Assembly (NCBI GenBank): GCA_024679955.1
Contig: JAILCQ010000022.1
Coordinates: forward strand, 1-64,000
From: Bacillota bacterium
GTDB taxonomy: Bacteria > Bacillota > Dehalobacteriia > UBA4068
Length of the DNA stretch: 64,000 bases
Direction of reading: 5' to 3'
In this document: in pieces, positions 32,751-42,535 of the stretch
Numbering within the stretch: the first letter of the stretch is position 1
How the letters are laid out: every line of letters starts with the position of its first letter
Notes under the pieces: model-generated
Databases searched by the model: none
Told to the model about the DNA's origin: nothing
The model's input: the letters and a program-made list of their open reading frames with translations, nothing else
Translations under genes and position numbers: made by a program

Positions 32751-33533
32751 TTACATCCTCCCAAATTTCCGGAATTTTTCATACCGTTCCTGCAAAAGCG
32801 CATCCACCGGCAGGCCGGTCAATCTGTCCATCTCTTCGCTTAGAGCCCGGCGCAGCTCTTGATACAGCGGCGCGAAAGACTGGCCCGGCGACGGTTCCGC
32901 AAACACCCGGTCCGCCGCTCCCAGGCGGAACAAATCGGCGGATACCAGGCCCAAAGCCTCCGCCGCTTCCCGTACCAGGGAGGCGTCTTTCCAGATGATG
33001 CTGGCCGCCCCTTCCGGCGAGATCACCGAATACACGGCGTTTTGCAGCAGCCAGATCCGATCCGCCACCGCCAAGGCCAAAGCGCCGCCGGAGCCGCCTT
33101 CGCCGATAAACAGAGAGATCACCGGCGTGCGCAGGGCCGACATTTCCATGATATTGGCGGCGATGGCGCTGCCCTGTCCCCGTTCTTCCGCGCCGACGCC
33201 GCAATAAGCGCCGGCGGTATCGATCAGACAAATCACCGGGCGATGAAATTTTTCCGCTTGCTTCATCAGGCGCAAAGCTTTGCGATAGCCTTCCGGGTTG
33301 GCGGAACCGAAATTGCGGGCGATTTTTTCCTTGGTACCCACCCCTTTTTCCGTGGCGATCACCGTCACCGGCCGTCCCGACAAACGGGCCAAACCGCCGA
33401 TGATCGCCGGATCGTCACCGTACAGGCGGTCGCCGTGCAATTCAAAAAAGCCGTCGAAAACCGCGTCGATAAACGCCGCGGCGGTGGGGCGGTCCTTATC
33501 CCTGGCCAAACAAATCTGATCATAGGCGCTCAT
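32751..33533 (-). CDS. accA: Acetyl-CoA carboxylase carboxyltransferase subunit alpha
   Basis: 260 residues. Carboxyltransferase motifs include LHGDRLYGDDPAIIGG, TEKGVGTKEKIARNFGSANPEGYRKALRL, DTAGAYCGVGAEERGQG (biotin/acyl-CoA site) and GEGGSGGALAL. It is shorter than E. coli AccA (319 residues), lacking the N-terminal helix extension as in Firmicutes forms. With AccD it transfers carboxyl from biotin to acetyl-CoA. Overlaps accD by 4 bases (ATGA). Confidence 0.95.
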   Translation of the reverse strand: MSAYDQICLARDKDRPTAAAFIDAVFDGFFELHGDRLYGDDPAIIGGLARLSGRPVTVIATEKGVGTKEKIARNFGSANPEGYRKALRLMKQAEKFHRPVICLIDTAGAYCGVGAEERGQGSAIAANIMEMSALRTPVISLFIGEGGSGGALALAVADRIWLLQNAVYSVISPEGAASIIWKDASLVREAAEALGLVSADLFRLGAADRVFAEPSPGQSFAPLYQELRRALSEEMDRLTGLPVDALLQERYEKFRKFGRM

Positions 33534-34390
33534 GCTTCCTTCCCCCTTGCCAGGCCGTTTTCGCTATGCAAACGCAGCAGCTCGCCGACGACCTCTTTCT
33601 GCCGTTGCCGGGGCACAATGGCGTCTACGAAACCTTTTTTCAACAGAAACTCCGCCTTTTGAAAGCCCTGGGGCAATTTTTGCCGCAACGTCTGCTCGAT
33701 GACCCGGGGCCCGGCGAAACCGATCAAAGCCCCCGGCTCCGCCAGAATCACGTCGCCCTCCATGGCAAAGGAGGCGGTTACCCCGCCGGTGGTGGGATGC
33801 GTCAACAAAACCCCGTAAAACAGACCGGCGTCGCTATGGCGGCGCACGGCGGCGCTGGTTTTGGCCATTTGCATCAGGGACAGGATGCCCTCCTGCACCC
33901 TGGCCCCGCCGGAAACGGTCACGCCGATCACCGGCAAAGCGTTGGCCGCGGCATATTCAAACAGGCGGGTGATTTTTTCCCCCACGGTGGGGCTCATGGA
34001 GCCCATCATAAAATCCGCCTCCATGGCAAACAAGGCGCAGGGCGTTTCCTGTATGGCACAAACGCCGCTGATCACAGCCTCCTTTTCACCGCTGGCCTTT
34101 CTGGCGGCGTCCAGCTTTTCTTCATATTGCGGAAAATGCAGGCGGTCGCAGGCGGTCAAATCCCCGTCCAGTTCCCGAAAGCTATCCGCATCCGCCAGCA
34201 TGGCGATGCGCTTTCTGGCGCCAATGCGGAAATGATAGCCGCATAAAGGACAAACCTGCAGGTTTTCTTCTTTTTCCCCAGCGGTCAAACGGCGCCGGCA
34301 TTGCGGGCATGGGGTCAGAGCCGGGGCGGCGTCGTTGCGGCGGCCTTCCAAAGCTATATTCGGTTTAATAAACAGGCTTTTCTTCAGCAT
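33530..34390 (-). CDS. accD: Acetyl-CoA carboxylase carboxyltransferase subunit beta
   Basis: 286 residues. N-terminal zinc ribbon CPQC...CPLCGYHFRIGARKRI (about 28-60), then the crotonase-like carboxyltransferase core: AVISGVCAIQETPCALFAMEADFMMGSM over two lines of structure, GGARVQEG and HPTTGGVTASFAMEGD. Partner of AccA, to which it is translationally coupled. In the order accC-accD-accA. Confidence 0.95.
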   Translation of the reverse strand: MLKKSLFIKPNIALEGRRNDAAPALTPCPQCRRRLTAGEKEENLQVCPLCGYHFRIGARKRIAMLADADSFRELDGDLTACDRLHFPQYEEKLDAARKASGEKEAVISGVCAIQETPCALFAMEADFMMGSMSPTVGEKITRLFEYAAANALPVIGVTVSGGARVQEGILSLMQMAKTSAAVRRHSDAGLFYGVLLTHPTTGGVTASFAMEGDVILAEPGALIGFAGPRVIEQTLRQKLPQGFQKAEFLLKKGFVDAIVPRQRQKEVVGELLRLHSENGLARGKEA

Positions 34391-34416
34391 GGCTTTTCCT
34401 CATGGCTTTCCTCTCG

Positions 34417-35757
34417 CTAACCGGCGACGCCGTTTTCATGCAGCAACCGGTTCAACGTCCCCGTATCGTAGCTGCCGTCCAAAAAAGACGGATCCGCCAT
34501 CAAATCCAACAGCAATTCCCGGTTATGCTCCACGCCCTCGATCACCATTTCGCATAAAGCGGCCTGCATTTTGCGGATGGCTTCTTCCCGGGTGGGGGCG
34601 TGGACGATCAATTTGGCGATCATGGCGTCATAATAGGGCGGCACCGTATAGCCCTGATACAAAGCGGTGTCGAAACGAACCCAGGGCCCGCCGGGCACAT
34701 GCAGCAATTCGATCACGCCGCATTTTCGCCGGGGATTTTCCGCGCAGATGCGGCATTCTATGGCATGACCGCGCAAAGAGATATCCGCCTGGGTAAAATC
34801 CAGTGGCTGGCCGGCGGCCACGCGGATCTGCCATTTGACCAGATCCACGCCGGTCACCATTTCGCTGACCGGGTGCTCCACCTGCAGGCGGGTGTTCATT
34901 TCCATAAAATAAAAGCGGCCGTCTGAGAGCAGGAATTCCATGGTGCCCAGGCCCTGATAGCCGATTTCCGACAAAGCCGTCACGGCCTGCCGGCAAAGGC
35001 GCTGCCGCAATTCAGGCGACACCGGCGCGCAGGGAGATTCTTCCAGCACCTTTTGATTTTTGCGCTGCATGGAGCATTCCCGCTCGCCCAGGCAAAGGAT
35101 ATGCCCCTGGCTGTCGCCGATCATTTGCAATTCCACATGCTTGGCCGGGGCGAGGAATTTTTCCAAATAGACCCCGCCGTCGCCGAAAGCCGCCTGGGCC
35201 TCGGCGGAAGCGGCCAAAACGCTGGCCGCCAAATCCTTTTTTTCCCGCACCAGGCGTATCCCCCGGCCGCCGCCGCCGCTGCGGGCTTTCACCAGCAGGG
35301 GGAAACCGATCTTTTCCGCCCAGGCCGCGGCTTCTTCCTCGTTTTCCACCACGTCGCTGCCGGGAATGGTGGGCAGGCCCGCTTGGGCCATGGTGCGCCG
35401 GGCCCGGTCTTTGTCGCCCATCCGCTCTATCGTATCCCCGTCGGGGCCGATAAAGGCCAGCCCCGCCTGGGCGCAGCGGCGGGCGAAGACAGCGTTTTCC
35501 GACAGCAGGCCGTAACCGGGGTGTATGGCCTGGGCCCCGGAAAGCAAAGCCGCGCTGAGGATCGCCTCCTGATTCAGATAGCTTTGACCGGCGGGGGCGG
35601 GGCCGATGCAAAAGCTTTCATCCGCCAAAGACACATGCAGCGCGTCCCGGTCGGCCTGGGAAAATACCGCTACCGTGGCCACGCCCATTTCTTTGCAGGC
35701 GCGGATGATGCGCACGGCGATCTCCCCCCGGTTGGCAATTAGAATTTTCGCGAACAC
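34417..35757 (-). CDS. accC: Biotin carboxylase subunit of acetyl-CoA carboxylase
   Basis: 446 residues from GTG 35757, which gives the family start (M)FAKILIANRGEIAVRII and has AAAGGAGCGG upstream. ATP-grasp core: SGGGGRGIRLV (glycine loop), EFLLSDGRFYFMEMNTRLQVEHPVSE read across the metal and bicarbonate site, and the C-terminal GHAIECRICAENP. It carboxylates the biotin on AccB. It starts 2 bases after the fabZ stop codon. Confidence 0.96.
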   Translation of the reverse strand: MFAKILIANRGEIAVRIIRACKEMGVATVAVFSQADRDALHVSLADESFCIGPAPAGQSYLNQEAILSAALLSGAQAIHPGYGLLSENAVFARRCAQAGLAFIGPDGDTIERMGDKDRARRTMAQAGLPTIPGSDVVENEEEAAAWAEKIGFPLLVKARSGGGGRGIRLVREKKDLAASVLAASAEAQAAFGDGGVYLEKFLAPAKHVELQMIGDSQGHILCLGERECSMQRKNQKVLEESPCAPVSPELRQRLCRQAVTALSEIGYQGLGTMEFLLSDGRFYFMEMNTRLQVEHPVSEMVTGVDLVKWQIRVAAGQPLDFTQADISLRGHAIECRICAENPRRKCGVIELLHVPGGPWVRFDTALYQGYTVPPYYDAMIAKLIVHAPTREEAIRKMQAALCEMVIEGVEHNRELLLDLMADPSFLDGSYDTGTLNRLLHENGVAG

Positions 35758-35759
35758 CC

Positions 35760-36179
35760 TTACCGCTCCTTTTCTACCGCAAAGATCAAATCGCCCTGGC
35801 AGCACAACTCAGCCCCTACCCGGGCCCGGGCATGGATGAAATAAAAGCTGCCTTTGCTTTTGGTCAAAATCCCCTGCACCTCCATCACATCGCCGGGCCG
35901 TACCTTGCGGCGAAAACGGACGTTTTCGATACCGGCGTAATAGGCGACGCCGCCTGCCGTCTGCTCCGACAGCAGCAAAGCGCAGGATTGGGCCATGATT
36001 TCCAACTGTATCACCCCCGGCGTCACCGGATTGCCGGGGAAATGGCCCTGCAAAAACCATTCGTCGCCCCGCACGGTATAGCTGCCGTGAGCAACGCCCG
36101 TTTCATCCAGATACGCTTCATCCACCAGCAGCATCGGTTCCCGATGGGGCAATACCGTTTTGATTTGCTCTCTGTCCAT
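35760..36179 (-). CDS. fabZ: 3-hydroxyacyl-ACP dehydratase FabZ
   Basis: 139-residue hot-dog-fold dehydratase. It begins with LPHREPMLLVD, and the active site shows the catalytic His in GHFPGNPVTPGV and Glu in QLEIMAQ. It removes water from 3-hydroxyacyl-ACP before FabK reduction. Lies between accB and accC, with 9 bases to accB, as in the streptococcal and clostridial operons. Confidence 0.94.
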   Translation of the reverse strand: MDREQIKTVLPHREPMLLVDEAYLDETGVAHGSYTVRGDEWFLQGHFPGNPVTPGVIQLEIMAQSCALLLSEQTAGGVAYYAGIENVRFRRKVRPGDVMEVQGILTKSKGSFYFIHARARVGAELCCQGDLIFAVEKER

Positions 36180-36188
36180 CGCCTCTCC

Positions 36189-36650
36189 TTAATACAGTTT
36201 AAACAAAGTCTGTCCAAATTCCACCACATCGCCGTCGGCGACGCAAATATCGACGATTTGCCCGTCTCTTTCGGCGGTGATCTCATTCATCAGCTTCATG
36301 GCTTCCAAGATGCACAGCACGTCGCCCTGCTTGACCCGGCTGCCCACTTCCACGAAAGGCGGCTTGCCCGGCGCGGGAGCGGCATAAAAAACGCCCACCA
36401 TCGGCGCGGTGACCGGCTGCACGTCGCTGAAATCCATGCCCAGATCGTCCCCTGTCTCCGGCGCGATCTTAGGCAACGTTTCGCCGGGCCCTTCGGCGGA
36501 AGCCAGGGCGGCGGACAAAACCGCCGGCGCCACCGGTCCGCAGGCGGCACGCTCCAAATGCAGTTTGTCTTCGCCTTCGCAAAAATCCAAACAGGTCAAG
36601 TCATAGGTTTCCATTATTTTCGCCAATTCGCGAACGGTTCGTATATTCAT
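36189..36650 (-). CDS. accB: Biotin carboxyl carrier protein
   Basis: 153 residues. N-terminal helical region (MNIRTVRELAKIMETYDLT), an Ala/Pro/Glu-rich linker (about 35-75), and the C-terminal biotinyl domain with EAMKLMNE; the biotinylated residue is Lys119. Carries the carboxyl group between AccC and AccAD. Overlaps fabF by 4 bases. Confidence 0.94.
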   Translation of the reverse strand: MNIRTVRELAKIMETYDLTCLDFCEGEDKLHLERAACGPVAPAVLSAALASAEGPGETLPKIAPETGDDLGMDFSDVQPVTAPMVGVFYAAPAPGKPPFVEVGSRVKQGDVLCILEAMKLMNEITAERDGQIVDICVADGDVVEFGQTLFKLY

Positions 36651-37891
36651 GCGTTCTCCTCCATAGGACGTAGGGCCAAACAGGCGTTATGGCCGCCGAA
36701 ACCAAGAGATAAAGACAGGGCCAACGCGATCGGGCCCCGGCGGGCTTGGTTGGGCACATAATCCAAATCGCATGCCGGGTCCGGCTGCCGGTAATGTATG
36801 GTGGGCGGGGCGATCCCGTCTTTCAGCGCCAAAGCGCAGACGGCGGCTTCCGTCGCCCCGGCCGCGCCCAGCATATGGCCGGTCATGCTTTTGCTGGAAC
36901 TGATCCAGGCTTTGCGGGCCTGTTCTTCTCCCAGGGCCAGCTTGATGGCGGCGGTTTCCGCTTTATCGTTCAGAGGCGTACCGGTGCCGTGGGCGTTGAT
37001 GTACAGCAACTGATCCGGCTGCCAGCCCGCTTCCCGGGCGGCCATGGCGATGGCCCTGGCGGCGCAGGAACCGTCCGGCCGGGGGGCGGTGACATGATAG
37101 GCGTCGCAGGTATTGCTGTAACCGGCGATTTCCGCATAGATATGCGCGCCCCGGGCTTTGGCATGAGCATAGGATTCCAAAATCAGCACCGCGGCCCCTT
37201 CCCCCATGACGAAGCCGTCCCGGCGGGCGTCGAAAGGCAAAGAAGCGGTCTCCGGATCCTGGGACAGGCTCAAGGCCTGGCAACTGGTAAAACCGGCCAC
37301 CGCCAAAGGATTGATGGTGGCTTCCGCGCCGCCGGCCAAGATCGCGTCGGCATAGCCCTGGGCCACAGCCCGATAGGCTTCGCCAATGGCATGGCTGGAG
37401 GTGGCGCAGGCCGTCACCGTAGGCAGGCAAGGTCCCTGGGCGTTGAAAGCGATGGCGATATTGCCGGCGGCGATATTGCCGATCATCATCGGGATGAAAA
37501 AGGGCGATACCCGGCCCGGCCCCCGATCGAGCAATTTTTCCGTTTCCTGGATAAAAGTTTGCATGCCGCCGATACCGCTGCCCACGTAAACGCCGAAACG
37601 TTCCGGCTCCACCGTGCCCGCCAAAGCGCCGTCTTCCATGGCCAATGTGGCCGCGGCCATGGCGTATTGGCAATACAGATCCATTTTGCGGGCGCTGGGC
37701 ACGTCCATGCCGTAATCCGCCGGTGAAAAATCCCGCACCTGGGCCGCTACCTTCACCTTGAAGTCCTGGGTATCGAAACGGTCCAATAAACCGATCCCGG
37801 ATCGTCCGGCGCAGAGATTGCGCCAAAAAGCGTCTTTTCCATTACCCACCGGAGAAATCACCCCGATGCCGGTAATTGCCACGCGCTGCAT
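36647..37891 (-). CDS. fabF: 3-oxoacyl-ACP synthase II FabF
   Basis: 414-residue condensing enzyme. It begins QRVAITGIGVISPVGNG; the active-site Cys is in VTACATSSHAIGEAYR (about residue 164), and the two His are in NAHGTGTPLNDKAE and SKSMTGHMLGAAGATE. It elongates acyl-ACP with malonyl-ACP. Lies between fabG and accB. Confidence 0.96.
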   Translation of the reverse strand: MQRVAITGIGVISPVGNGKDAFWRNLCAGRSGIGLLDRFDTQDFKVKVAAQVRDFSPADYGMDVPSARKMDLYCQYAMAAATLAMEDGALAGTVEPERFGVYVGSGIGGMQTFIQETEKLLDRGPGRVSPFFIPMMIGNIAAGNIAIAFNAQGPCLPTVTACATSSHAIGEAYRAVAQGYADAILAGGAEATINPLAVAGFTSCQALSLSQDPETASLPFDARRDGFVMGEGAAVLILESYAHAKARGAHIYAEIAGYSNTCDAYHVTAPRPDGSCAARAIAMAAREAGWQPDQLLYINAHGTGTPLNDKAETAAIKLALGEEQARKAWISSSKSMTGHMLGAAGATEAAVCALALKDGIAPPTIHYRQPDPACDLDYVPNQARRGPIALALSLSLGFGGHNACLALRPMEENA

Positions 37892-37903
37892 TGCTACACC
37901 TCC

Positions 37904-38644
37904 TTACATCGAAAGCCCGCCGTCCACCGGTATGACCGTCCCGGTGATATAGGAAGCGGCGGGGGAACACAAAAAGCCTACCAAAGCCGCCACCTCTTGG
38001 CTTTGGCCGGCTCTGGCCAGGGGTATCCGCGCCAAAAGGGCCTCCTGGGCCGCCGGCGGCAGGGCTTTGGTCATATCCGTTTCGATCAGGCCGGGTGCCA
38101 CCACATTGCAGGTAACGCCCCGGGGCGCCAATTCTCTGGCGATGGATTTGCTAAGGCCGATCAGTCCCGCCTTGGCGGCGGCATAATTGGCCTGGCCGGC
38201 ATTGCCGTTGATCCCGGCCACCGAAGATATATTGACGATACGCCCGCGTTTTTTCCGGAGAAAGCCGGGGCAGCACTGGCGTATCAAATAAAAAGCCCCT
38301 TGCAGATCCACATCCAGCACCCGGCGGAAATCTTCGTCCCCCATCCTCAGCGCCAGTTTGTCCCTGGTAATGCCCGCGTTGTTGATCAGGGCGTAAACCG
38401 GCCCCATATCCCGCTCCACTTGGGAGACCACCCGGGCTACCGCCTGGGAATCCGCGACGTCGCAGGCATAGCAGCAGACCCGGGCCCCTTCCTGCTCCGC
38501 CAGAGCTTTGCTTTCTTCGGCGGCGTCGCCGTTGCCGGCGTAAATCATGGCGATATCCATACCGGCGGCCGCCAGGGTAACGGCGATGGCCCGGCCGATG
38601 CCCCGGGAAGCGCCGCTGATCAATGCTATATCTTTCTCAGTCAT
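37904..38644 (-). CDS. fabG: 3-oxoacyl-ACP reductase FabG
   Basis: 246-residue short-chain dehydrogenase. NADPH site [12 protein letters not shown] (about 10-21), NNAGITRD, catalytic Ser-Tyr-Lys in [21 protein letters not shown], and the C-terminal PVDGGLSM. It reduces 3-oxoacyl-ACP. Its start lies 8 bases inside fabD. A 12-base gap with AGGAGG leads into fabF. Confidence 0.96.
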   Translation of the reverse strand: MTEKDIALISGASRGIGRAIAVTLAAAGMDIAMIYAGNGDAAEESKALAEQEGARVCCYACDVADSQAVARVVSQVERDMGPVYALINNAGITRDKLALRMGDEDFRRVLDVDLQGAFYLIRQCCPGFLRKKRGRIVNISSVAGINGNAGQANYAAAKAGLIGLSKSIARELAPRGVTCNVVAPGLIETDMTKALPPAAQEALLARIPLARAGQSQEVAALVGFLCSPAASYITGTVIPVDGGLSM

Positions 38645-39560
38645 GACAAAGTCCTTTTACATCCAACGCAGCTTTTTGACAGGTATCTGCGTTTTCCACA
38701 TTCATGCAACGAAAAACCCCCGGCATTTTGCGCAAAAAGCCGCTTAAGGTATGGCCGGGCCCCAATTCCACAAAAACGTTTACCTGATCCGCCAGCATAT
38801 TTTCCATGGTTTTTTGCCATAGCACCGGGCTTTTCACCTGCAGCGGCGTCAATACCCGCGGGTCGCCGTACAAAGCGGCGGTGGCGTTGGCGTATAAGGG
38901 GATACGCGGCGGCGCAAAGTCCAAATCCCGGATATAGGCGGATAAAGCGTCGGCGGTCTCCGCCATAAACGGGCTGTGAAAAGCGCCGCTGACCTTCAGG
39001 CGTATGGCTTTGCCCTTGGCCGCCGCCACCTGCTTTTCAAAATCCGCCAATTGGCCGGGTTCGCCCGCTACCGTCACCTGTCCGGGACAATTCCAATTCA
39101 CCGGAAAGACCCGGCTGTATCCGGCGCAGAGGGCGGTTACGGTTTCCTCATCCAGCCGCAGCACGGCCGACATTTCTCCGGGATGCCGCCGGGCGGCGGC
39201 CGCCATCCATTCCCCCCGGCGGCAAACCAGGGAAAAGGCCTGTTCAAAGCTAAGCAGGCCGCAAAAAGCCAAAGCGGCGATCTCCCCCAGGGAAAAGCCG
39301 GCGGCGCAATCCGCCTGTACGCCCGTTTCCGTCAAGGCGGCGGCGCAGGCCAAATCCACCGTAAACAAGCAGGGCTGATTGTTTTCCGTTTGCCGCAGCG
39401 TTTCCTCGCTGCCGGCAAAGCATTGTTCCATGGTGCCGGGACGCAAAGCCTCCGCCTGTTGGAACACCCGGCGTGCCGCCGGGGAAGTTTCGTACAGGCT
39501 TTGGCCCATGCCCGGATATTGCGCGCCTTGGCCGGCGAAGAGAAAAGCGGTTTTAGGCAT
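38637..39560 (-). CDS. fabD: Malonyl-CoA:ACP transacylase FabD
   Basis: 307 residues from ATG 39560: (M)[19 protein letters not shown]. Catalytic Ser in [10 protein letters not shown] (about residue 88), and His in SGAFHSPFM (about 200). It loads malonyl groups on ACP. The frame is open far upstream through fabK but that part is the fabK sequence in another frame; ATG 39560 has GGAGGAACCCC upstream and overlaps the fabK stop. Confidence 0.95.
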   Translation of the reverse strand: MPKTAFLFAGQGAQYPGMGQSLYETSPAARRVFQQAEALRPGTMEQCFAGSEETLRQTENNQPCLFTVDLACAAALTETGVQADCAAGFSLGEIAALAFCGLLSFEQAFSLVCRRGEWMAAAARRHPGEMSAVLRLDEETVTALCAGYSRVFPVNWNCPGQVTVAGEPGQLADFEKQVAAAKGKAIRLKVSGAFHSPFMAETADALSAYIRDLDFAPPRIPLYANATAALYGDPRVLTPLQVKSPVLWQKTMENMLADQVNVFVELGPGHTLSGFLRKMPGVFRCMNVENADTCQKAALDVKGLCHD

Positions 39561-40527
39561 GGGGTTCCTCCTTGGATAAAAACCGATCGGCGGCGGACAA
39601 AGCGTCCTGGGCTTCCCGGAACATGTCGGCGATGATTTGTTCCGCCGTTTTTTCCTCGTGAAGCATGGCGGCGCATTGCCCCGCCATGACGCTGCCATTT
39701 TGCACATCTCCATCCAAAGCCGCCCGGCGCAAAGCGCCGGAACCGAAGGCTTCGATTTGCCGGTCGCTGACGGCGGCGTCGTATTCCATATCGGCAAATT
39801 GCCGGCTGAAGGCATTTTTAAGGGAACGCACCGGATGCCCCAGGCGTTTGCCGGTGACGATGGTGTCGATATCCTTGGCTTCCAGTATTTTCCGTTTGTA
39901 ATTGGCGTGAACGCCGCATTCTTTGGCGGGCAAAAAGCAGGTGCCGCATTGTACGCCTGCCGCCCCCAACAGCAAGGCCGCCGCCACGCCACGGCCGTCG
40001 GCAATGCCGCCGGCGGCGATCACCGGTATGGATACGGCGTCCGCCACTTGCGGCGTCAACACCATGGTGGTCAAATCCCCCACATGGCCGCCGCTTTCGC
40101 CGCCTTCGGCCACCACGGCGCAAGCGCCCAGCCGGGCCGCCATTTTGGCCACGCCGGTAGAAGGCGCCACCGGCACCACCTGTATGGAGGCGGCCAGCCA
40201 TTTTTTCATATAGGGCGTGGGCAAACCGGCCCCGGTGATCACCACGGGCACCTTCATTTCCACGACGATATCGGCAGCAGCCGCCGCCAGCGGGCTCATC
40301 AGCATAATGTTGACGGCAAAAGGCAAACGGCCGTCCCTCAACAGGCTGCGGCAGGTTTCGATTTCCCGGCGCAAGGCTTCCGGCCCCTCGTTTATTGCGG
40401 AGATCACGCCCAAACCGCCGGCGTTGGATACGGCGGCGGCCAATTTGCCGTCGCTGATCCAGGCCATGCCCCCTTGGATGATGGGATATTTCAAACCGAA
40501 CAGCCGGTTGACTTCCGTAACGATCAT
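39553..40527 (-). CDS. fabK: Enoyl-ACP reductase II (FMN-dependent) FabK
   Basis: 324-residue nitronate monooxygenase-like TIM-barrel flavoprotein. It begins with [31 protein letters not shown] in two motif blocks; the FMN phosphate site is in GESGGHVG and [11 protein letters not shown], then [12 protein letters not shown]. FabK replaces FabI in many Firmicutes and is resistant to triclosan. It overlaps acpP by 4 bases and fabD by 8. Confidence 0.95.
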   Translation of the reverse strand: MIVTEVNRLFGLKYPIIQGGMAWISDGKLAAAVSNAGGLGVISAINEGPEALRREIETCRSLLRDGRLPFAVNIMLMSPLAAAAADIVVEMKVPVVITGAGLPTPYMKKWLAASIQVVPVAPSTGVAKMAARLGACAVVAEGGESGGHVGDLTTMVLTPQVADAVSIPVIAAGGIADGRGVAAALLLGAAGVQCGTCFLPAKECGVHANYKRKILEAKDIDTIVTGKRLGHPVRSLKNAFSRQFADMEYDAAVSDRQIEAFGSGALRRAALDGDVQNGSVMAGQCAAMLHEEKTAEQIIADMFREAQDALSAADRFLSKEEPHA

Positions 40528-40745
40528 GCCTTTTTCGCCTCGATCAGTTTCACCAGATCCTCCACGTTCTGCAGGGACTGTTCCATATCGATTTCAATGC
40601 CAAAAGCGTCTTCCAGGCTCATGACGATCTCCACCGTGTCCAGGGAATCCAGCCCCAAAGAAGCGAAGGTGGCGTCCCGGGTGATGGTGGCAGGATCTAC
40701 GTCTTTGTACTCTCCTAAAATTTTGGCTACCGTTTCGAATATCAT
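40524..40745 (-). CDS. acpP: Acyl carrier protein
   Basis: 73 residues, acidic, with the 4'-phosphopantetheine site GLDSLDTVE (Ser34). It holds the growing acyl chain. A 92-base A/T-rich gap separates it from fabH; its ribosome-binding site is GGGAGGAT. Translationally coupled to fabK. Confidence 0.95.
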   Translation of the reverse strand: MIFETVAKILGEYKDVDPATITRDATFASLGLDSLDTVEIVMSLEDAFGIEIDMEQSLQNVEDLVKLIEAKKA

Positions 40746-40837
40746 TTTGTATCCTCCCTTTGTATTGCGTATTTTTCGCGTTTTATTTTATTGCGTTGCT
40801 TGCGTTTTTGTCCCGTTTTATCCCAGCGTATCGGGGG

Positions 40838-41782
40838 CTACCATTTCAGCAAACAGGAGCCGGTGGTCAAACCCGCGCCGAATGCGCTGAGAATCACGGT
40901 ATCGCCGGGCTGCAATTTGCCCTGTCGGTTGACTTCGTCCAGCAACAGGGGCAAACCGGCGGAGGAAGTATTGCCATAGCGGCGGACATTGCTGGGGAAT
41001 TTCTCCGGCGGCTGCCGCAAATGGCTGCGCACGGCTTCCACGATACGGGCGTTGGCCTGATGCAGCAGGAAATAATCCACCTGCTCCAAACCGATGCCCG
41101 CCTGCCCGCATAAATACTGTATATCCGCCTGAGAAGACTGCACCGCGAATTTATAAACCTCCTGCCCTTTCATGACCAACGGCGTTTCCCGCCTGTCGCT
41201 TTTTTCATAGGGGCAATTGCCGGGCCCATGATAGGCGTAAATCGCCTGGTCGTTGGAGACCACGCCCATTTTGAACAGGGGCGCTTCCCCTTCCGGAACG
41301 GCGATGGCCGCCGCCGCCGCGTCGCCGAATAAAACGCAGGTGGAGCGGTCGTGCCAATCCACCATACGGGTAGGCTCCTCGGCGCACAAAAGCAAAATCC
41401 GCTGATAGCGCCGGCTTTGCAAATGGGCTGCGGCAATTTCCAAAGCATAGACGAAACCGGCGCAAGCGCCGTTGATATCCAGGCAAGGACAGGATGCGCC
41501 GATCAACCCCTGCACCACGCTGGACAAAGACGGGGTCAAATAGCGGCTGTGTACATTGGAACATAAAATCAAATCCAGTTGACCGGCGGACAGCCCTGCG
41601 GCGGCCAAAGCGTTTTGCGCCGCCCGGGCGGCCAGCATTTCCAGATCGCCCTGGTGTATGCGTCTTTGTTCGATGCCGGTCCTTTCCCGTATCCATTGAT
41701 CGGAGGTGTCCAAAAAACCGGTCAATTCCTGATTGCCCACGATCAAATCCGGGACCGCGCTGCCTGTGGCTACTATTTTCAT
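40838..41782 (-). CDS. fabH: 3-oxoacyl-ACP synthase III FabH
   Basis: 314 residues. Catalytic triad: Cys107 in DINGACAGF, His near 241 in LLHQANARI, Asn near 270 in GNTSSAG. It starts fatty acid synthesis by joining acetyl-CoA and malonyl-ACP. The N terminus MKIVATGSAVPDLIVGNQEL is family-typical. It overlaps the fabT stop by 4 bases, so repressor and first enzyme are co-translated. Confidence 0.95.
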   Translation of the reverse strand: MKIVATGSAVPDLIVGNQELTGFLDTSDQWIRERTGIEQRRIHQGDLEMLAARAAQNALAAAGLSAGQLDLILCSNVHSRYLTPSLSSVVQGLIGASCPCLDINGACAGFVYALEIAAAHLQSRRYQRILLLCAEEPTRMVDWHDRSTCVLFGDAAAAAIAVPEGEAPLFKMGVVSNDQAIYAYHGPGNCPYEKSDRRETPLVMKGQEVYKFAVQSSQADIQYLCGQAGIGLEQVDYFLLHQANARIVEAVRSHLRQPPEKFPSNVRRYGNTSSAGLPLLLDEVNRQGKLQPGDTVILSAFGAGLTTGSCLLKW

Positions 41783-42258
41783 GCTTGCTGATCTTCACCG
41801 CCGTTCATACCGGCCAATTGCCGTTTTAAAAACAAATCGATATCCTGCATGGCCTGCAACAAAGCGGGACGCTGCTGCTCCGGGATATTGCGCAGCAATG
41901 ACCGCACCATACGTTCATGGAAATAGGCGTGCATGGCATAATACTTGTGGCCGTTGCGGGTCAGGGAGACCTGCACCACCCGGCCGTCCTGCGGACCCCG
42001 CCTTTTTTCTACCAATCCCTTTTTTTCCAGCTTTTGCACAGCCACGGTCATGGAAGGCAAAGAGACCTGCCGTGCCTGGGCCAAGTCGCTGATGGTGCAG
42101 GGCTCGCCGTTCATTTTGCCGATGGCCTCCAAAATATGCAGCTCGCTGATGGTGAGATTCTTTACGCTGCGGGCCAGCATTTGTTCTTCCAAACGCATGA
42201 TGGAATCGTAAACCCGAATGATCGTTTCATTCAGGAGTGATGCGTAGGCGTCCAGCAT
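41779..42258 (-). CDS. fabT: MarR-family repressor of fatty acid synthesis (FabT-like)
   Basis: 159-residue winged-helix protein. The recognition helix region is TISDLAQARQVSLPSMTVAVQKLEKKGLV and the wing is RGPQDGRVVQVSLTRNG. In streptococci FabT, aided by acyl-ACP, represses the fab operon that it heads; position and the palindrome across its own -10 box support the same role here. AGGAAGGGG precedes ATG 42258. Confidence 0.9.
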   Translation of the reverse strand: MLDAYASLLNETIIRVYDSIMRLEEQMLARSVKNLTISELHILEAIGKMNGEPCTISDLAQARQVSLPSMTVAVQKLEKKGLVEKRRGPQDGRVVQVSLTRNGHKYYAMHAYFHERMVRSLLRNIPEQQRPALLQAMQDIDLFLKRQLAGMNGGEDQQA

Positions 42259-42295
42259 AGGGAAAATTCCCCTTCCTAAAAAAATACCAAAAAAT

Positions 42296-42314
42296 TAATT
42301 AGACTAACTAATTA
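42296..42314. promoter_or_regulatory. FabT-type operator
   Basis: TAATTAG-ACTAA-CTAATTA: perfect 7-base arms with a 5-base centre. It overlaps the -10 box and the predicted start site of the fab operon promoter, so a bound dimer would exclude polymerase. Confidence 0.75.
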
Positions 42315-42339
42315 TAATACCGCCGCCATTTTTTGTCAA
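42311..42339 (-). promoter_or_regulatory. Consensus promoter of fatty acid operon
   Basis: On the - strand TTGACA (42339-42334), 17-base spacer, TATAAT (42316-42311): perfect match to consensus at both boxes. Start near 42304, 46 bases before fabT. Confidence 0.93.
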
Positions 42340-42409
42340 CCAAACCGCCGGAAAAAGCCCTTTTTCGTCATACAAACCCATTATTATAAACAGCTAAGCA
42401 CAACATACA

Positions 42410-42458
42410 AACGCCTCATTTGCCGGCGGCAGCCATACCGTCTGACAAATGAGGCGTT
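42410..42458 (-). terminator. Hairpin after murA
   Basis: Perfect 13-base arms AACGCCTCATTTG (42410-42422) and CAAATGAGGCGTT (42446-42458) with a 23-base loop, 78 bases beyond the murA stop. The T tract is poor on both strands, so efficiency is uncertain. Confidence 0.6.
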
Positions 42459-42535
42459 ATTTGCTATTATTATTGCATATGATTATTCAATTTAATATTA
42501 TCTGTTCTTGTCTATTTCCTGCGGGGAAATCCCTT

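Noticed and set aside
39561-40004. Upstream extension of the fabD frame
   Set aside because: It is fabK sequence in another frame. ATG 39560 gives the normal FabD start with a good ribosome-binding site.
40746-40837. Second FabT operator or internal promoter before acpP
   Set aside because: The gap is A/T-rich with several ACGCAA-like words on the - strand, but I saw no palindrome like the main operator and no -35/-10 pair.
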